A DNA stretch of 64,000 nucleotides from Amaranthus tricolor (GCF_026212465.1 NC_080058.1:1201501-1265500); one strand, 5' to 3'. Shown: positions 44,961 to 58,135, numbered from the stretch's first letter. Numbers and translations: made by a program. Notes: generated by a model from the letters alone, not told the origin.

Positions 44961-47790
44961 CCAAGTGTGGTGATTTGGCTCTTGCTCTAACAATTGGTGT
45001 TACCAAATATCGACCGGAAGCCACCTCTTTATTACTAGTTTGGGTACATTTGACCCCAAACTCCGCTTAGGGGAGCTATTTAATGACATTAGGGGTAGTA
45101 GAATGGTGTTTGGTATTGGTTGCTATTAGTATTGTAAATTATGTTCAATTAAATGAGTCAGAGGAGAATATCTGTTGTGGGAATTACAATGTGGTGTTTT
45201 GCAATGTAGTGGGTTATGGGGTATTATGTTGTCTTCAATCATAATACGAATTTCTAGATAGCATTTCCGCAAAATCCTAAACCTAAGGACAAGAGTGTTG
45301 CCTTGTGTTTTAGAATGCACAATCACAAATTCACAATTACATATATGTTGCTATGACTCTCTTGTTATGATTGGAGCATTCAAAGGAGTCCAAGCCCAAG
45401 TTTACATAGACCATGACCCGAGTTATAGATTAAAAATCCTATTAATGTTGAATAGTGTAAAATGATATTGAGTCGTTTTAGACATATAGAATTGAGTGTT
45501 CCGCTCACTCTATACTTTACCAGTATCCTAGATTTATCCCAGGTAGCATTTGTTTTGATAAATGCAAAATCTAGGAGGTTCCTGTGGTTGGAGAGTATGC
45601 GAGATGAGAAAATAGGGATGGAGATTGCATTTTCGTATTGAGTATTATTCTGCCTGAGTGCAGGATGTGATAATGTTGTGTAGGGATCTGGTTGTTACTT
45701 GCTTATATAGTGGCATTTTGTTTTGTGATGACTGAAGCAAGCCATTGAGATTGCATGGCCTTTGTTCTCATCGTATCTCATTTTTGATGTGTTCACTTTT
45801 GTTTTGTCACTGGAGAAAAGGCTTTTGAATTACTTACAATTTTTGACTGTTTGACTTCTCTTTGTTATGACTTCTCGGAAGTCATTTACATCAGAGTAAA
45901 ACTTGGTGTGATGCTTAAGAGTGAATTACAAATTTTTATGCAGAAGACCCATATCTTTTTCAGGAAGAGTGCGATTCTTTTCAGAGTGATTTTTTAATTA
46001 TTAGGGGGTAGGGTGAGAGAAGGAGAGGGCTAGGAGAGAATCGAGCCCGAGACTTTATTTGGGGAAAGTGGTATGTGCGACAAAACCCGATTCTCTTCAG
46101 AATGATTTTTTAAAGAAAATTTATGCAAAGTCTTTGTTTAGTAGGTGTGAAAAGAGAGACCCGTATTTTTTTGTAGATATGGCCACTCTAGCAATGGGAG
46201 TTGCATTCTACTTTCTTTCGTAGTTTAATGTCCAAGTAAGGTTTAAGTTTGTGTAATGGTGCACAATGGTCGACAAGATGTCATCGAAAAATTGTCTTTT
46301 GGGACATTTTGAGTTATGATTCATGGGAGCTAGTGAGGGGTGTGAGCGATGCACCAAGAACTATTTTTGTGGTCAAGGGGAAGATGGACTATGGAGACTG
46401 CATATGATTTTGGGCGCCAAGCAGCTACGCAGAAAGGTTCTAAATACCTGAACGTTTAAACTAGAGGTAGCCAGTGTGCCATCCAAGTATGATGGTGGGT
46501 GGGGGACTGGAAGATTGTGAAGCAGCTAAGTTAGGATGGTCCAAATGGTCTATGTTTGTGCCGAGGTTTTACTTATAAGAAAAATTGCTAAAAGTTTACG
46601 GTTTAATTAAGTTGGTTCATTTGTTCATGTGGGGTTGTCTTATTTACAAATTTAGTGCTGACTAGCACACCAATCGGACAAGTTAGTACCTTAAATCGAA
46701 TGCCTGGAAACTGTAATAAATCTGCTTGCCTCCTGGAAGTTTCATCTTCGACCATCTAGAATATGGAAACGATGATGGTAAGGAGAAAGTCCCGAAAAAT
46801 CAATGGATTTAAGTTGATTATATTTCTCTATGTTCCATTAAGTATAAAATATGAAACAGTTGCCTCTGCATTCACCTTCTGTCTTCTGCTGCGACTAGTG
46901 ATCTTGTTGAGAATGAACGTCTACTCATCCTAGTTTTGGTCATTAGTAAGACTGTCACAAAATGATCGATTGGATGAATTTTGTGTCAATTTTGTATGAT
47001 GAAATTGATCTAAAATAAATTTTTATAGTAGTAAAATGAGTGTTTTAATTCTTAATTGTACATTTTTAATTTCCCTGATAATGATAAAAAATAATAGTAG
47101 ATCCATTTGAGTTTGCTACATTAGGCAAATCGAAGTAAAAGTTTTTTAGGTGTAGTGTAAGATACATAAAATCTTGAGTTTGCTACATTAAATTTTTTTA
47201 TTTCCCTGAATAATGATAAAAAATTATATATTTCATCAGTAATAAATTGTATTACTCGGTTATTTAGTATGCATAATTTGTTGTTTCATTTTAAGTGATC
47301 TATGACATTAATAATGTACATTTAAGATACATAAAATCTTATCTACTTTTTATTAGTTTTATTTATTGTTTGCCAACCAGTACCTTTAAGTTTTTGTTAT
47401 GTTACCTTATTTTCAATGTCATCTTGTGCTTTGAGACATGTCAAAACAAGGTGGCTTATTTTCAAACTAAATATGCACAAGAAAAATGTTAATTTTATCC
47501 ATTAAAATGTGGATGAAATTAACAAGGTAGCTTTAGGAAATTGCAAAGAAAAAATAGTACAAAAATTGAATATTCATTTACTAAACTTAGTTAATATCAA
47601 TATTAGGATAATGTTAATAAGCAAAAACCATTATTAGAATAATTTGGAAGGATAACCATTATGCAAGGAAAAATGGCATGTTACAAGCCATTTGTATAAG
47701 AAGATGAAAGGTAAAACATAACCTTAAGCAAATAAGCACAAGCCTCATGCAGGCTATCATTCATTAATTTCCTCTTTAAAACAACAAACA
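44961..47790. other. Intergenic region upstream of the SKS gene
   Basis: No convincing gene. The composition between 45900 and 46760 is less AT-rich than the surroundings and may be a decayed gene or transposon, but no open frame or protein could be recognised on either strand. Confidence 0.4.
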
Positions 47791-47812
47791 TATATATATA
47801 TATATATATATA
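47791..47812. repeat. (TA)11 microsatellite
   Basis: 22 bp of pure TA about 80 bp upstream of the SKS start codon. Length variation here could affect the promoter. Confidence 0.95.
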
Positions 47813-47830
47813 ATTGTATAGAAGTAAATT

Positions 47831-47842
47831 ATATATATATAA
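47831..47842 (+). promoter_or_regulatory. Candidate TATA box of the SKS gene
   Basis: ATATATATATAAGG lies about 55-60 bp upstream of the ATG at 47894, a plausible position for a plant promoter with a short 5' UTR. The (TA) microsatellite 20 bp upstream is an alternative. Confidence 0.5.
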
Positions 47843-47893
47843 GGTGACCTTGAAGATCTTTTCTCTTGTTAGCTTTGTAAATAGCCTTGTATA

Positions 47894-50237
47894 ATGGGAA
47901 AGAGATCAACCTTAATGAGCTTCTCATTGTTGCCATGGCTACTCTCCATGGTTGTGATGGTGGCACGAGCCGAGGATCCTTACCTATTCTTTGAATGGAA
48001 GGTTACTTATGGTACCCTTTCCCCCCTTGGAGTTCCTCAACAGGTCATTCTTATAAATGGACAATTCCCAGGCCCTAACCTCAACACAACTACCAACAAC
48101 AACATTGTTCTTAATGTGTTTAACCAGCTCGATGAGCCTCTCCTCTTCCATTGGTTTGTATTGTTTTTTCTAAAATTTTTGAATAATATAACGTATAATA
48201 CGGTGATATTTCATTATCTTAATGCTAATGATTAATTCTTGCTTAAGGGTCATTATCTTTGCATTAACAAGGAGGTTGTTTTTCGATTGGTACTTGATTG
48301 AAAAACGTCATTAGCAACTTCAAATAAATAAGAAGCACCTGATTTCAATGGGACTAAAAATTGGTAGTTCTTTGATTTTAGATAATAATGTACTATATTA
48401 AATGACTCATTAAATCATGTTCACTTCTTACTTATGTTGAAATTGCTCATGATGTTTATTGCCAAGGGTCAATCGGACACAACCTCTTTGTTATCACTAA
48501 CAGGTTAAGGTTGCGTACATCCGACCTCCCAAACCATTAGGTGTGAGCCATTTTGTAGATGGAATGGATATGATTAGATATTGGTTTGGAACTTGGATTA
48601 TAAATGGCTTATTTAGTTTTGGAATTTTGTTGAAAAACTTGTAGGAGTGGGATTCAACAGAGGAAGAATTCATGGCAAGATGGTACACCAGGAACAATGT
48701 GTCCAATACTACCAGGGACAAACTACACATACCATTTCCAAGTGAAGGATCAAATTGGTAGTTACTTCTACTACCCATCAACTGGCTTCATGAGGGCTGC
48801 CGGAGGATTCGGTGGCCTAAGAGTGAATAGCCGTCTGTTGATCCCTGTTCCCTTCGCTGATCCCGAAGATGATTACACTGTCATGGTAGGAGACTGGTAC
48901 AAGGACGGCCATGTTGCCCTTAGGGGACGCCTCAACAGTGGTAAAACTCTTGCTAGGCCTGATGGTGTTCTTATGAATGGCAAACAAGGCAAAGTTGGAG
49001 ACCCTAAGGAAGAACCTCTCTTCACAATGAAACCAGGAAAGACATATAGGTACCGCATTTGTAACGTTGGAATGAAGAATTCCATCAACTTTAGGTTTCA
49101 AGGTCACCACATGAAGTTGGTTGAAATCGAAGGTTCTCACACGGTTCAAAATGTTTACGACTCTCTTGATATTCATCTTGGTCAATGTTACTCTGTGCTT
49201 GTCACTGCTGATAAAGAGCCTAACGACTACTACATGATCGCTTCCACCAGGTTTTACATTTGTTCTACAAATATAGCAAATTCAATAGGACAGAATAATA
49301 TTTGGCTAGTTGTTAGCCTAATCGGTAATCCTTTTTTGTAGGTTCACAAAGTACCACCTCCAGGCAACAGGCATTGTGCGGTACCAAGGAGGAAAAGGAG
49401 CACCATCAACAATCCTTCCCGAGGCACCTACAAATTGGGCCTGGTCCTTGAATCAGTTCCGATCTTTTAGATGGAACTTGACTGCTAGTGCAGCTAGGCC
49501 TAACCCACAAGGGTCTTACCACTACGGTCAGATTAACATAACTAGAACCATCAAATTGGTTAATACCGCAGGCACCATTGATGGAAAGCTTCGCTATGCC
49601 ATCAATGGTCATTCCCACACTGACTCCGAAACCCCATTGAAGCTCCTCGAGTACTACCAAATCCCTGGAAAGGAATTCAAGTACGATGTCATCAAGGACG
49701 AACCACCATCTAACATCGACACTTTAGACAAGTTCACCACCGGGCCTAATGTGCTCAATGGTACCTTCAGAAACTTTATCGAGATTATTTTCGAAAACCA
49801 TGAGAAAAGCATCCAATCTTGGCACTTGGATGGTTATTCCTTCTTCCCTGTCGCGTAAGTATTAAATTCTATGTATAACTACCATCTATTTTCTTATACG
49901 ACATTTCATTACCTGAATGCCATTACATGAAAACAGGATTGAGGTCGGAGAATGGAAACCCGAGAAGAGAAAGAACTACAATCTATTGGATGCGGTGAGT
50001 AGGTACGCAATCCAAGTGTACCCGAAATCATGGGCTGCAATCATGCTCACAACCGACAATGCTGGAATGTGGCAGCTAAGGAATGAGTCCCCAGAAAGGG
50101 CTTACTTGGGACAGCAGATGTATATCAGTGTCTTATCTCCAGAAAGATCACTTAGAGATGAATACAATCTCCCTGATAACTCTTTGGTCTGTGGTGCTGT
50201 CAAGTCCATGCCCAAACCACCACCTTACAGCATCTGA
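47894..50237 (+). CDS. SKU5-similar (SKS) multicopper-oxidase-like protein
   Basis: Four exons, 47894-48153, 48645-49250, 49342-49854 and 49937-50237 (GT-AG, frame kept), give 559 aa, the usual length. Residues 1-27 are a signal peptide ending ARAEDPY. Three cupredoxin-like domains follow: VTYGTLSPLGVPQQVILING and QFPGPNLN in the first, then QDGTPGTMCPI, GSYFYYPSTGFMRAAGGFGG, NSRLLIPVPFADPEDDYTV, NQFRSFRWNLTASAARPNPQ, SWHLDGYSFFPVA and GMWQLRNES. The copper ligands of true oxidases are largely missing, as in the whole SKS group (for example LFHW where ascorbate oxidase has a His pair), so oxidase activity is doubtful. The protein is closest in my memory to the pollen-type SKS11-14/NTP303 group and should be secreted to the cell wall. 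There is no GPI-like tail; it ends KPPPYSI. Confidence 0.93.
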
Positions 50238-51868
50238 TCAACTTATTGTTAATTGAATATTATATAAACTAGCAAACAATTTTTATGTTTATTTTTTATT
50301 TTTATTTTTTATTTTTCAAATGTGTTATTGGGTTAAGTTTATATTTTTCATGAAGTAATTTAAAATTTGTGTATTTAGTAGGGAAAAAGTACAAAGGAGG
50401 TGCCAACAATGGCATCAATTGAATGAGGCATTCTGTTGTATCTACTAATTAGTCTTGGAGATATTATTATATCCAAGCATTGTTATAGTATCCAATCCCA
50501 AAAATACTAAAAGAATTGTCTAATATATAAAATATGAATGAATGCTAAATCTTTTACAATTGATGGGCTCTTTTCTTATTACCAGGTCAAGACACACTAA
50601 TCACTACTACTACACTCTAGATCAGCATATAGTGCAAGTTTTGTTTTATAAGGTAAACATAAAATCATAATAAACCTATGCTCTATCATTCCTAAGGGTG
50701 TAGCCAAAAGTCTCAAGCTCTTAGAAAGAGAGGAATAGTAATGAAGGTATTTACCAAATATTTCTATTTTGTAGGGGCAAATTCAAACTTAACTTTTAAT
50801 AATATCGTTTAACTTTTGGATATTAGCTACATCATAAAAATAAGATTAAAAATTTTATGAGTATCATATAAAAAATTTTAAAAGATAGATAGTAAATGAA
50901 TAAAAATAGCCACCAGATAACACAATTTATGTTATTGCAATAATTTGTAATTTTTTCTCTTCACATAAGGACTCAACACAAAACATATTTGTAGAGTTCA
51001 TAACTTTATTAATGAATGCTTCTATATCATGAATTACGTAGTTTATTTTTTGTCTTTTTAATTTTTTCAAACTTAACAATATTCAATTATTTTATTATTT
51101 TTGGTAAAAAAGATGGACGAAATATGTTTATGAGATGAAGAAAAAGAGAAGCAAAGTTTATAGATGAAATTATAAAAAATAAAATGTAAATATTGCTAAA
51201 AATAATATAATAAAATAAAAAAATCAACTATCATAAAAATTATAGCGAAATCAAAGACTCATAGACATGTATCAAGTAGACTAATATTTTCTGATCTCCA
51301 TCTCAGTGAAGTGTCTAATTCAGATATCAAGTAGACTTTTACTTCCTCCTTTTTAGTGCAGGTGTCTAATTTCTTTATTAAGGTCAATACATAATAAATT
51401 TTTTATTTATCTATTTAAATAATATTTGTGAATGCTTTCGGTTACTTTGAACACCATAAAATTCCTCTTAATTCCTATGCACGAACTTATATTTTATAGA
51501 GTTTGTGAAAAATAAAGATAACACTCATGTCGAGATGAAGTATATATCATGTCCATCATACATTTACATGAGTAGATGGCATGATGAAGTTAACACGAGC
51601 AGCATGGGCGTTGACTCGTTATGTGCTACATCTTCTGTCCCATCAAATGTATTTATACTTTCTCCGTTCAAACTTATTTTATATATTACGGTTAGTGTGC
51701 AAGACAAAATATAATTAAGTAGAATTTTGTTGAATCGTTTAATCGCATGTTTTCAGTATATTAACTTTTTGTATCTTTTTTCAAGTATAATTTAGTATAT
51801 AAATAATCAAAATAACTTATTGAATCATCTAAAAAAACTCATTGAATTGTATAAAATGTTAATTATTA
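50238..51868. other. AT-rich intergenic region downstream of SKS
   Basis: Contains the SKS 3' UTR. No gene or clear element recognised. A 69-codon open frame at 51505-51714 has no recognisable features. Confidence 0.5.
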
Positions 51869-52127
51869 CTCCCTCCTATTCATCTTAAGTGTCCCATTTA
51901 CTTTATGCACTCTATCCAATGCACTTATTCAATCCTTAATAAATCGAGTTATGTATAATTAAAAATTATAAAAAGTTGATATTAATAATCTTTACATCAA
52001 AACGAATCAAATAAGATCCCACATAACTATGTTTTAACTTATAGATTAATAATAAAATGCAATTTAAGAGTGATAAATGAACAGTGTCTCAAAAGTAAAT
52101 GGGACACCTAAGTTGAATAGGAAGGAG
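51869..52127. mobile_element. Stowaway MITE, well preserved
   Basis: 259 bp flanked by TA. The left end is CTCCCTCCTATTCATCTTAA, the right end is GTTGAATAGGAAGGAG. The subterminal AGTGTCCCATTTACTT is mirrored by AAGTAAATGGGACAC, giving inverted repeats of about 35 bp with few mismatches. Confidence 0.85.
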
Positions 52128-52664
52128 TATTACAAATATAATGTAACAAAGGAACTAATTTATAAGTATTTGGTTGAGAAATCATATTGTGAGATAACCA
52201 AAGAAATAAGTGGACGACATGAAATTATATGTTAAATATATAGATGAAAAAAAATAAATTATAATAAAAATAAAAATAGAACAGAAACTAAAAAGTAAAG
52301 TGAAATGAATTTTGTGCTACGGATATAAAGACTGTTGGAGCGTGATTTGGATATTTGAATGCAGAGCTTCACGTCATAGAATTAAGAGTATACACTTTAC
52401 AGGAGTCTGAGGATTACTTTTTCAATTAATCCAGCGTGACAATGGAATTTGCCAACTACCCCATGCGCAAATATTTTCAATCATGCTCCTTCCTCTTACC
52501 AATACTTTGACCAATCTATTATCTTCTGATTTCGTGTCAAAAAATCAATTTTAATAAAAATTGAAGTTGATGATTAAAGTTCATTTAGAATAATATGTCA
52601 TATATATATTATGCTTTTTCATTTGAGAATTCTTTGAAATAAAAAATGTAAATAGATGTAGCAC

Positions 52665-52825
52665 TTGTCCCCCTTAAAATGACGCTAAATATTTCATTTG
52701 AAATAATGAGGGGTGAATGAGATTCGCACTTCTGACCTTTATCATGTTGGATTCTGATTTCATATCACGGAATCAATTCAACCAAAAGCTAAAACTGATG
52801 GTTAAAGCTTATAAATCGGTCAATT
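52665..52825 (-). repeat. SINE-like repeat, reverse copy
   Basis: On the minus strand it reads TTAGCTTTTGGTTGAATTG, ATATGAAATCAGAATCCAAC and GTGCGAATCTCATTCACCCC, matching the family at 30400-31055. Confidence 0.5.
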
Positions 52826-53190
52826 TACATTAGTAAGCTAGGATAGACTTTTAATGGGCTCACTAATCTTAAATTGAAATAGGAGTATAAGTATTGCATA
52901 CCAAAATATGATGAGCTACTTTTGTGAGAGACCGTGATCTCGGTGAAATCACGATCTCATATAAGGAGTTCATATGCTCAAAATTTGTATTAGTTACATT
53001 ATTCAATTTATGTATAAGAGCATCCACGGTGAGACCGTTAAATACACGATAGAGATAAAAATTAAATCAAACTATCTAAGCTTATCAGCAACATTTTAGT
53101 CGCCCTTGTTTTTTTTATAGAAAAGTTGAATTAGGTATGGTGAGGCCAAAAAATAGATTGTTAATATAATACTTCTACGAACTAATAAAA

Positions 53191-53491
53191 TTAGGTGGTA
53201 ATAAATAACGGTAATGAGAATGAAAAATTAGTGTAATTTTGGTTGAAAAAACTTTTGGCTACTTTGATGGTCGTCATGTTTGTCCAACTTCAATTATCTC
53301 ATTTTCTTCATAAAATTCATTCCAATGCATTACCATTGGGAGAGATGGTATTAAGTGCTAATGGAAATTTGTAAACAAAAAAACTTTTTTGTGATCAAAA
53401 TTTCATTACCATGGAAATAAAACGGAACTTTTAATTAAGTTGTACACTCATTCTTATTACCACCATTCAATACCATTAACCAAACGGGCCA
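53191..53491. mobile_element. Tourist-like MITE, copy 3 (left end truncated)
   Basis: Body nearly parallel to 32531-32842 (TTAGTGTAATTTTGGTTGAA, AAAATTCATTCCAATGCATT). The right terminus CCAAACGGGCCA is followed by TTA. The left inverted repeat is missing the CGTTTGG part. Confidence 0.7.
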
Positions 53492-55225
53492 TTACTAAAT
53501 TTGACCTAACTCATTGCCATTGGATATAACAATTTAACTCTTTTAACAAATCAAACAAAATTCAATCTTTTTAAATAAACTAGAACACAAGCTAATTAGT
53601 GTATAAGTATAAGTGTTTAAAGAACCAACTAATTCGAATACAACATATTTTTGTTTCTTTGAATTTTGTCAACGTGAAAGTTTAAAAAGAAATAAAGGAC
53701 AGCTACCAAGCTATGCCTAAAATGTAACAAACATAGAAACCTATTCAACTTATTTACTTGCTATATATTTAAGTTGTGTTTAATAAATAAATTTTTTGCC
53801 TTTTTATCTTTTGACTTGTTAGTCCATTAGCCAATTAATTTATTACTATTTTCTTTATAAATAATTATGAGTAGTTTTTTTTATTAAATTTTAGATTGTT
53901 GATTCTTTTATTTTTTAATAAACAATCTACTTCAAATTTTCACTAAATATTTATCCGTACTATAGAATCTTGAGATTGCAACATAACGCAATTCTATGTA
54001 CGAACATTTGAGAAAAAATATTGCAATTTAAATACGAAAAAGAAGAGTATCTATACATAACAGTCGACTTAAATAACTAACTTATACAATTATTTTATTA
54101 TAAATAAAAAGACCGATACTACTAGATCTATTTGCATAACCGAATTAACTAAACTAATCAACAACCAATTGTCAAACATAATTCCAATAGAAATGTTTTC
54201 ATTTGCTTCTTTAAAAAATAATCTTTCAAATAATAACGGCGCCACCTCAATTCCTGCCCCACCGTAACAACATGTCTGATTCCCTTATGCAACAAAATAC
54301 TTCCTCGTTTAGTATTTTGGTATGTTTATATACTCTTGTATTATTTATATTTTTGGAATAATACATTATTACTTTATTTTAATTTTATCCTCTTAATCTA
54401 ATTTTCTTTATTTATTATCAATATTCACTAATTCTCTTTGATAAACGAAGTAGTAATAATTAATGTGGAAATACTTACTCTATTTCAGGTTAGTACATAT
54501 ATTGAAACTGATTGATTGTAAATAAAGTATTATTAATTTAAGGTAAGCAAAATATTATAGTTATTTTTAACTAATGATAAAAGTGTAAGAGTTATTAAAA
54601 CACTTCAATGAAATAAGAATTACACATAGTAAATAAGATAATTTATAAGTTATCTTATGATCGACATACTTCTTCAGCTTCATTATATTATATTTGACTT
54701 ATATTCAATCTAGTGTATTATTTTCATTATTTATATATTGAATTATACACATGTACAAATAATAAAATGTCGATATTATGAAAATATATGATTAGACGAT
54801 TCAAATAAGATTCTACTATATTTTTCCTACACATTAGCAACAATATATAAAATAAGCCTAAATGATAAATATTACTAATAACTGTAATGTAGCAAATATT
54901 TTAAAAGTGGAAGAATTATAGAAGTATATATAGTTATGTAAGTAGTAAGTATTTTGAAACGGATGAAATCGAAACTTTAGGCAGGTAGAATAAAGGGCAC
55001 AAAACAAACAAATTCAGAAACTGAAATAGAAGAATAACACAAATCCCCATTTCATTGTCGGTGTAAAATTAGCATTTTCTTAATCTACAAAATAAATAAA
55101 GTCACAGAATCTCATTTTTTGTCTACCAAATTTAAAAAACTAAAAATCAAGTAAAAAAAAATTATTAAAAAAAAAATACTCCTATGAATTATATATTTTT
55201 ATGTATATAGAAAAAAAAATTCTTA
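53492..55225. other. AT-rich intergenic region
   Basis: No gene recognised. It includes a small Stowaway-like element (54300-54450) and a possible degraded relative around 54668-54925. Confidence 0.5.
54300..54450. mobile_element. Small Stowaway-like MITE
   Basis: Flanked by TA. Termini CTTCCTCGTTTAGTATT and TGATAAACGAAG are partly inverted copies. 151 bp. Confidence 0.45.
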
Positions 55226-56419
55226 TTATAAATTGAAATCACGATGATCATCAAATTTATCAGAATCAGTCTGATTATTTTGATGCTTAGAAAACCATTT
55301 CCAAACCTTATAACTCTTTCTGCATTTCCTCAAATCTCTATCCCCAACACTACTTATTCTACAAGATCTTCCGCCGCCATCGTTATACATTTGATGCTCA
55401 AACCCATTATCTCCTCTATACCCAAATTCTCTTGTCGATAACCCGAATCGATTTCTTTTCATGGCCGCCAGATTTGGTGGGTTTGTATTAAAATCTGGTA
55501 TTGATGATGATGATGATGACATATCAGGTAATTTCAAATCTATATAAGCTTGATCATCACTATGAACAAATTCTGTTTCCCTTGATGAGAAAATATTGTT
55601 GTTGATTTTGTTTGGGTGGATGAAATTTGATGTATCAGAACAATATTCAAAATTACTAAATCTTGCTTCAGATTCACTAAAACAACTGATTTTTGCTGAA
55701 TCTAAAACAAAATTTCCAGTACTTACACTTGATGCTCTTGCTGCTGATGAAGAAACTGGAAAATTGTTCATCATTCCATAATTTTGATCTTCATTACTAT
55801 CATAAAATCCTCTGAAACTTGTTCTTGAATTATTGTTATGATTATGATCAAACCCAGAATTATTTTCTTCATTGATTTGATTTTGATTGTGTTTGTTATG
55901 ATCTTTTTTCTTTCTAAATAACTTACCAATCTTCCAAAACTTATTCCCAGAAGATGATGATGATGATTCTGAAGGTCTGGATGGTGCAGTATGAGCAACA
56001 CTATAGCTTCTTTGAAAATGGGTATTATCAAATTCATCAAAATTAGATGATCTAGGTCCCATTCTTGATCTAGAATTATAGATCTGATCAGAACCCTTTT
56101 GATGATGATCATTTTCAAGCAAAACAGAGATTCTTCCAGAAACATCATCAGTATTATTATTATTATTATCAGTGAAGTTTCTAGAACAAGAACAAGACCC
56201 ATAAGAAGAAATCCTCTGTTCACCACAATCTGGGCAAACTAATTGAGATAATTTATCATTCAAACAATAAGCACAAATCCCACCAGTAGAAGAAGATGAA
56301 GATGAAGCTGGGTGTTTCCTGCATGGAAATTCTGGAAAATAATTATCACCAAAGTAATTTTCACCATTGTCAATATAATTATTCTCTGATCTTAGTAGTT
56401 TTCCTCTATGATCTTTCAT
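55226..56419 (-). CDS. Uncharacterised Cys-rich N-terminus, Ser/Asn-rich protein (single exon)
   Basis: 397 aa from the ATG at 56419 (MKDHRGKLLRSE). The frame stays open upstream for another 99 codons to 56716, but that part is Phe-rich low-complexity sequence resembling a 5' UTR, so the internal ATG is preferred. Residues 33-78 hold a Cys cluster, CRKHP, then GICAYCLNDKLSQLVCPDCG and SCSCS (Cys 33, 49, 52, 62, 65, 76, 78). This is reminiscent of the CxxHP...CxxCLxxxLxxL opening of the DUF740/OCTOPUS-like plant proteins and could bind a metal. Then come Ser/Asn/His homopolymer runs, a basic patch KFWKIGKLFRKKKDHNKHNQ near residues 170-190, an acidic DLKLPDMSSSSSS segment, and a basic C-terminal KCRKSYKVWKWFSKHQ. 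No signal peptide from this start and no enzyme domain. I cannot assign a function; OCTOPUS-like polar membrane association is only an analogy. Confidence 0.8.
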   Translation of the reverse strand: MKDHRGKLLRSENNYIDNGENYFGDNYFPEFPCRKHPASSSSSSTGGICAYCLNDKLSQLVCPDCGEQRISSYGSCSCSRNFTDNNNNNTDDVSGRISVLLENDHHQKGSDQIYNSRSRMGPRSSNFDEFDNTHFQRSYSVAHTAPSRPSESSSSSSGNKFWKIGKLFRKKKDHNKHNQNQINEENNSGFDHNHNNNSRTSFRGFYDSNEDQNYGMMNNFPVSSSAARASSVSTGNFVLDSAKISCFSESEARFSNFEYCSDTSNFIHPNKINNNIFSSRETEFVHSDDQAYIDLKLPDMSSSSSSIPDFNTNPPNLAAMKRNRFGLSTREFGYRGDNGFEHQMYNDGGGRSCRISSVGDRDLRKCRKSYKVWKWFSKHQNNQTDSDKFDDHRDFNL

Positions 56420-57251
56420 GGGTTTTTTTTTGGTTTTTTTGAATTGGATTGGATTATGAATGAATGAATGAAAGTGAAAAGAAAATGGGGAAGAACAGAA
56501 ATAAATATATTGAAAGGGTAAGTAAGAATAATGAATGGGAAAATAGCATGCTTTGCTATAATTTTGAGAAAGTAAGAAAAAGAAAAAGGGGAATTGAAGA
56601 AGAAGAATAAAAGGAAAAGGATGATGTCTTGTTGACACTCTCTGATCATCTTTAGCAGCATGGACCATTGTCTCATGTTCATGTATTCCTCTTTTTGCCC
56701 TTCTTTTTCCACGCATGCCTACTATGCCTTTTCTTTTCTTTATTATTTATACTATACAACTACTACTTCTTTACGTAACTAAGTGACGCGACCTCAAAAC
56801 AAGACGTTCATATCCTAAAAATGTGTATTATTGGACTATTTAACTTATGTATAAGGCGCATTCTTATGATGGCACCGTCTCATATAAAAATTTGTGTTTT
56901 TGTTTTCATAAACTCTTAAATAGAACAGTCTCATGGAACACTGTTTCTATTAGATTGATCCATGTACTTAGAGAGATATATTTAGTGTATTAAAGTGATT
57001 AGTTTTAGAGAAATATGCTATTTATATAAACACGTCTCATGGTGAAACGATCTCATACAAAATAATCGACTTGTTTTTTATTTTTTATACTTTCTTTGTT
57101 GAATTACAGTGAGACGATCTCTTTCGGAACAAAAGAAGTAAGTTTTAGTATCTTACAAGTATTATTTATGCAAGTTTTCAATTACAAGATAATATTTTTT
57201 TTGGTATATGTAGGATGACGGAAGAGAATGCTAGCTAGGGATACATATGAG

Positions 57252-57656
57252 TAGGGGTGTTTAATTTGGGGGCCCTCATTTTGAGCTTTTATTCAATTTG
57301 GTTTTAAAAGGACTTTGTAAGGATAGGGTCAAAACTAGGCCGGGTCAAAAACAAACTATATTATAATTAAAATGAAGCAGACTATAAAAGGGCTTAATAA
57401 GGGCCGAAAATAAATCTTTGTAAATAGCATAATTAATGTATAATTTATAAGTGACAATGTCAATGGAATTATTAATACTTTTTCAATTTGTTTATTATAA
57501 ATGATAGTTTAATTATTATAAATTGATAAATGAAAATAAAATAATTTTTAGTAGTAAAAATGGATCGGATTTGAGCCCATTTTAATTATAAACGGTCCTT
57601 ATCTGACCGAGCTCATATTTATTTAAGCCCGCTTATCCGGTCCATTGAACACCCTT
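57252..57656. mobile_element. hAT-like MITE
   Basis: The left end TAGGGGTGTTTAATTTGGG and right end CCATTGAACACCCTTGA are inverted with mismatches. Subterminal GCCGGGTC and GGACCGTTTA-like motifs resemble other hAT MITEs in the window. A clear 8-bp duplication was not found. Confidence 0.5.
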
Positions 57657-57944
57657 GAATAGTGACATTGAGAATTGAATTTGTGTTGATGATAAAATAA
57701 CTCATTTATATTTTCTCTAAAATAATATTAGAATTGTTCAAAATTTAAAATTTTTCTAAAATAATATTAGTGGGTTTTAGCTTTGCTTTTTATCAGTGTA
57801 AGACGAATATATTATGATTTATGATTATTAACTGCTTTAATGGGTTGAATATTTTGCAAGTGTTTTACGTCAACACAAATTCTTTGTGGGAAATAATTTA
57901 TTTGAAAGACTATTTTTAATTGGGCAGGTTTATTATATATATTT

Positions 57945-58135
57945 TTTAAAATATTGTAAGTAGACTTTAAGAATAATTAAGTAGACATTTAAGATACTTT
58001 AAAATATTGTAAGTAGGCTTTAAGAATAATTAAGTAGACATTTAAGATATTAAAAGTAGACATTAATAATACGATAAGTAAGCAATAAGGATAATGTAAG
58101 TAGGCATTAAGAATATGATAAGTAGACATTAATTT
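57945..58135 (+). repeat. Minisatellite, ~20-bp AAGTAGACATTAAGAATA-type units
   Basis: About eight loosely conserved units such as AAGTAGACTTTAAGAATAAT, AAGTAGACATTTAAGATA and AAGTAGGCATTAAGAATATG follow one another, with a larger duplication of about 60 bp inside. Confidence 0.75.

Noticed and set aside
48497..49660. Several long minus-strand frames across the SKS gene
   Set aside because: They are antisense shadows of the well-supported SKS exons, with no independent features.
55771..56226. 151-codon minus-strand frame with Ile/Met-rich sequence
   Set aside because: It is an alternative frame of the Asn/Ser-rich region of the gene at 55226-56419.
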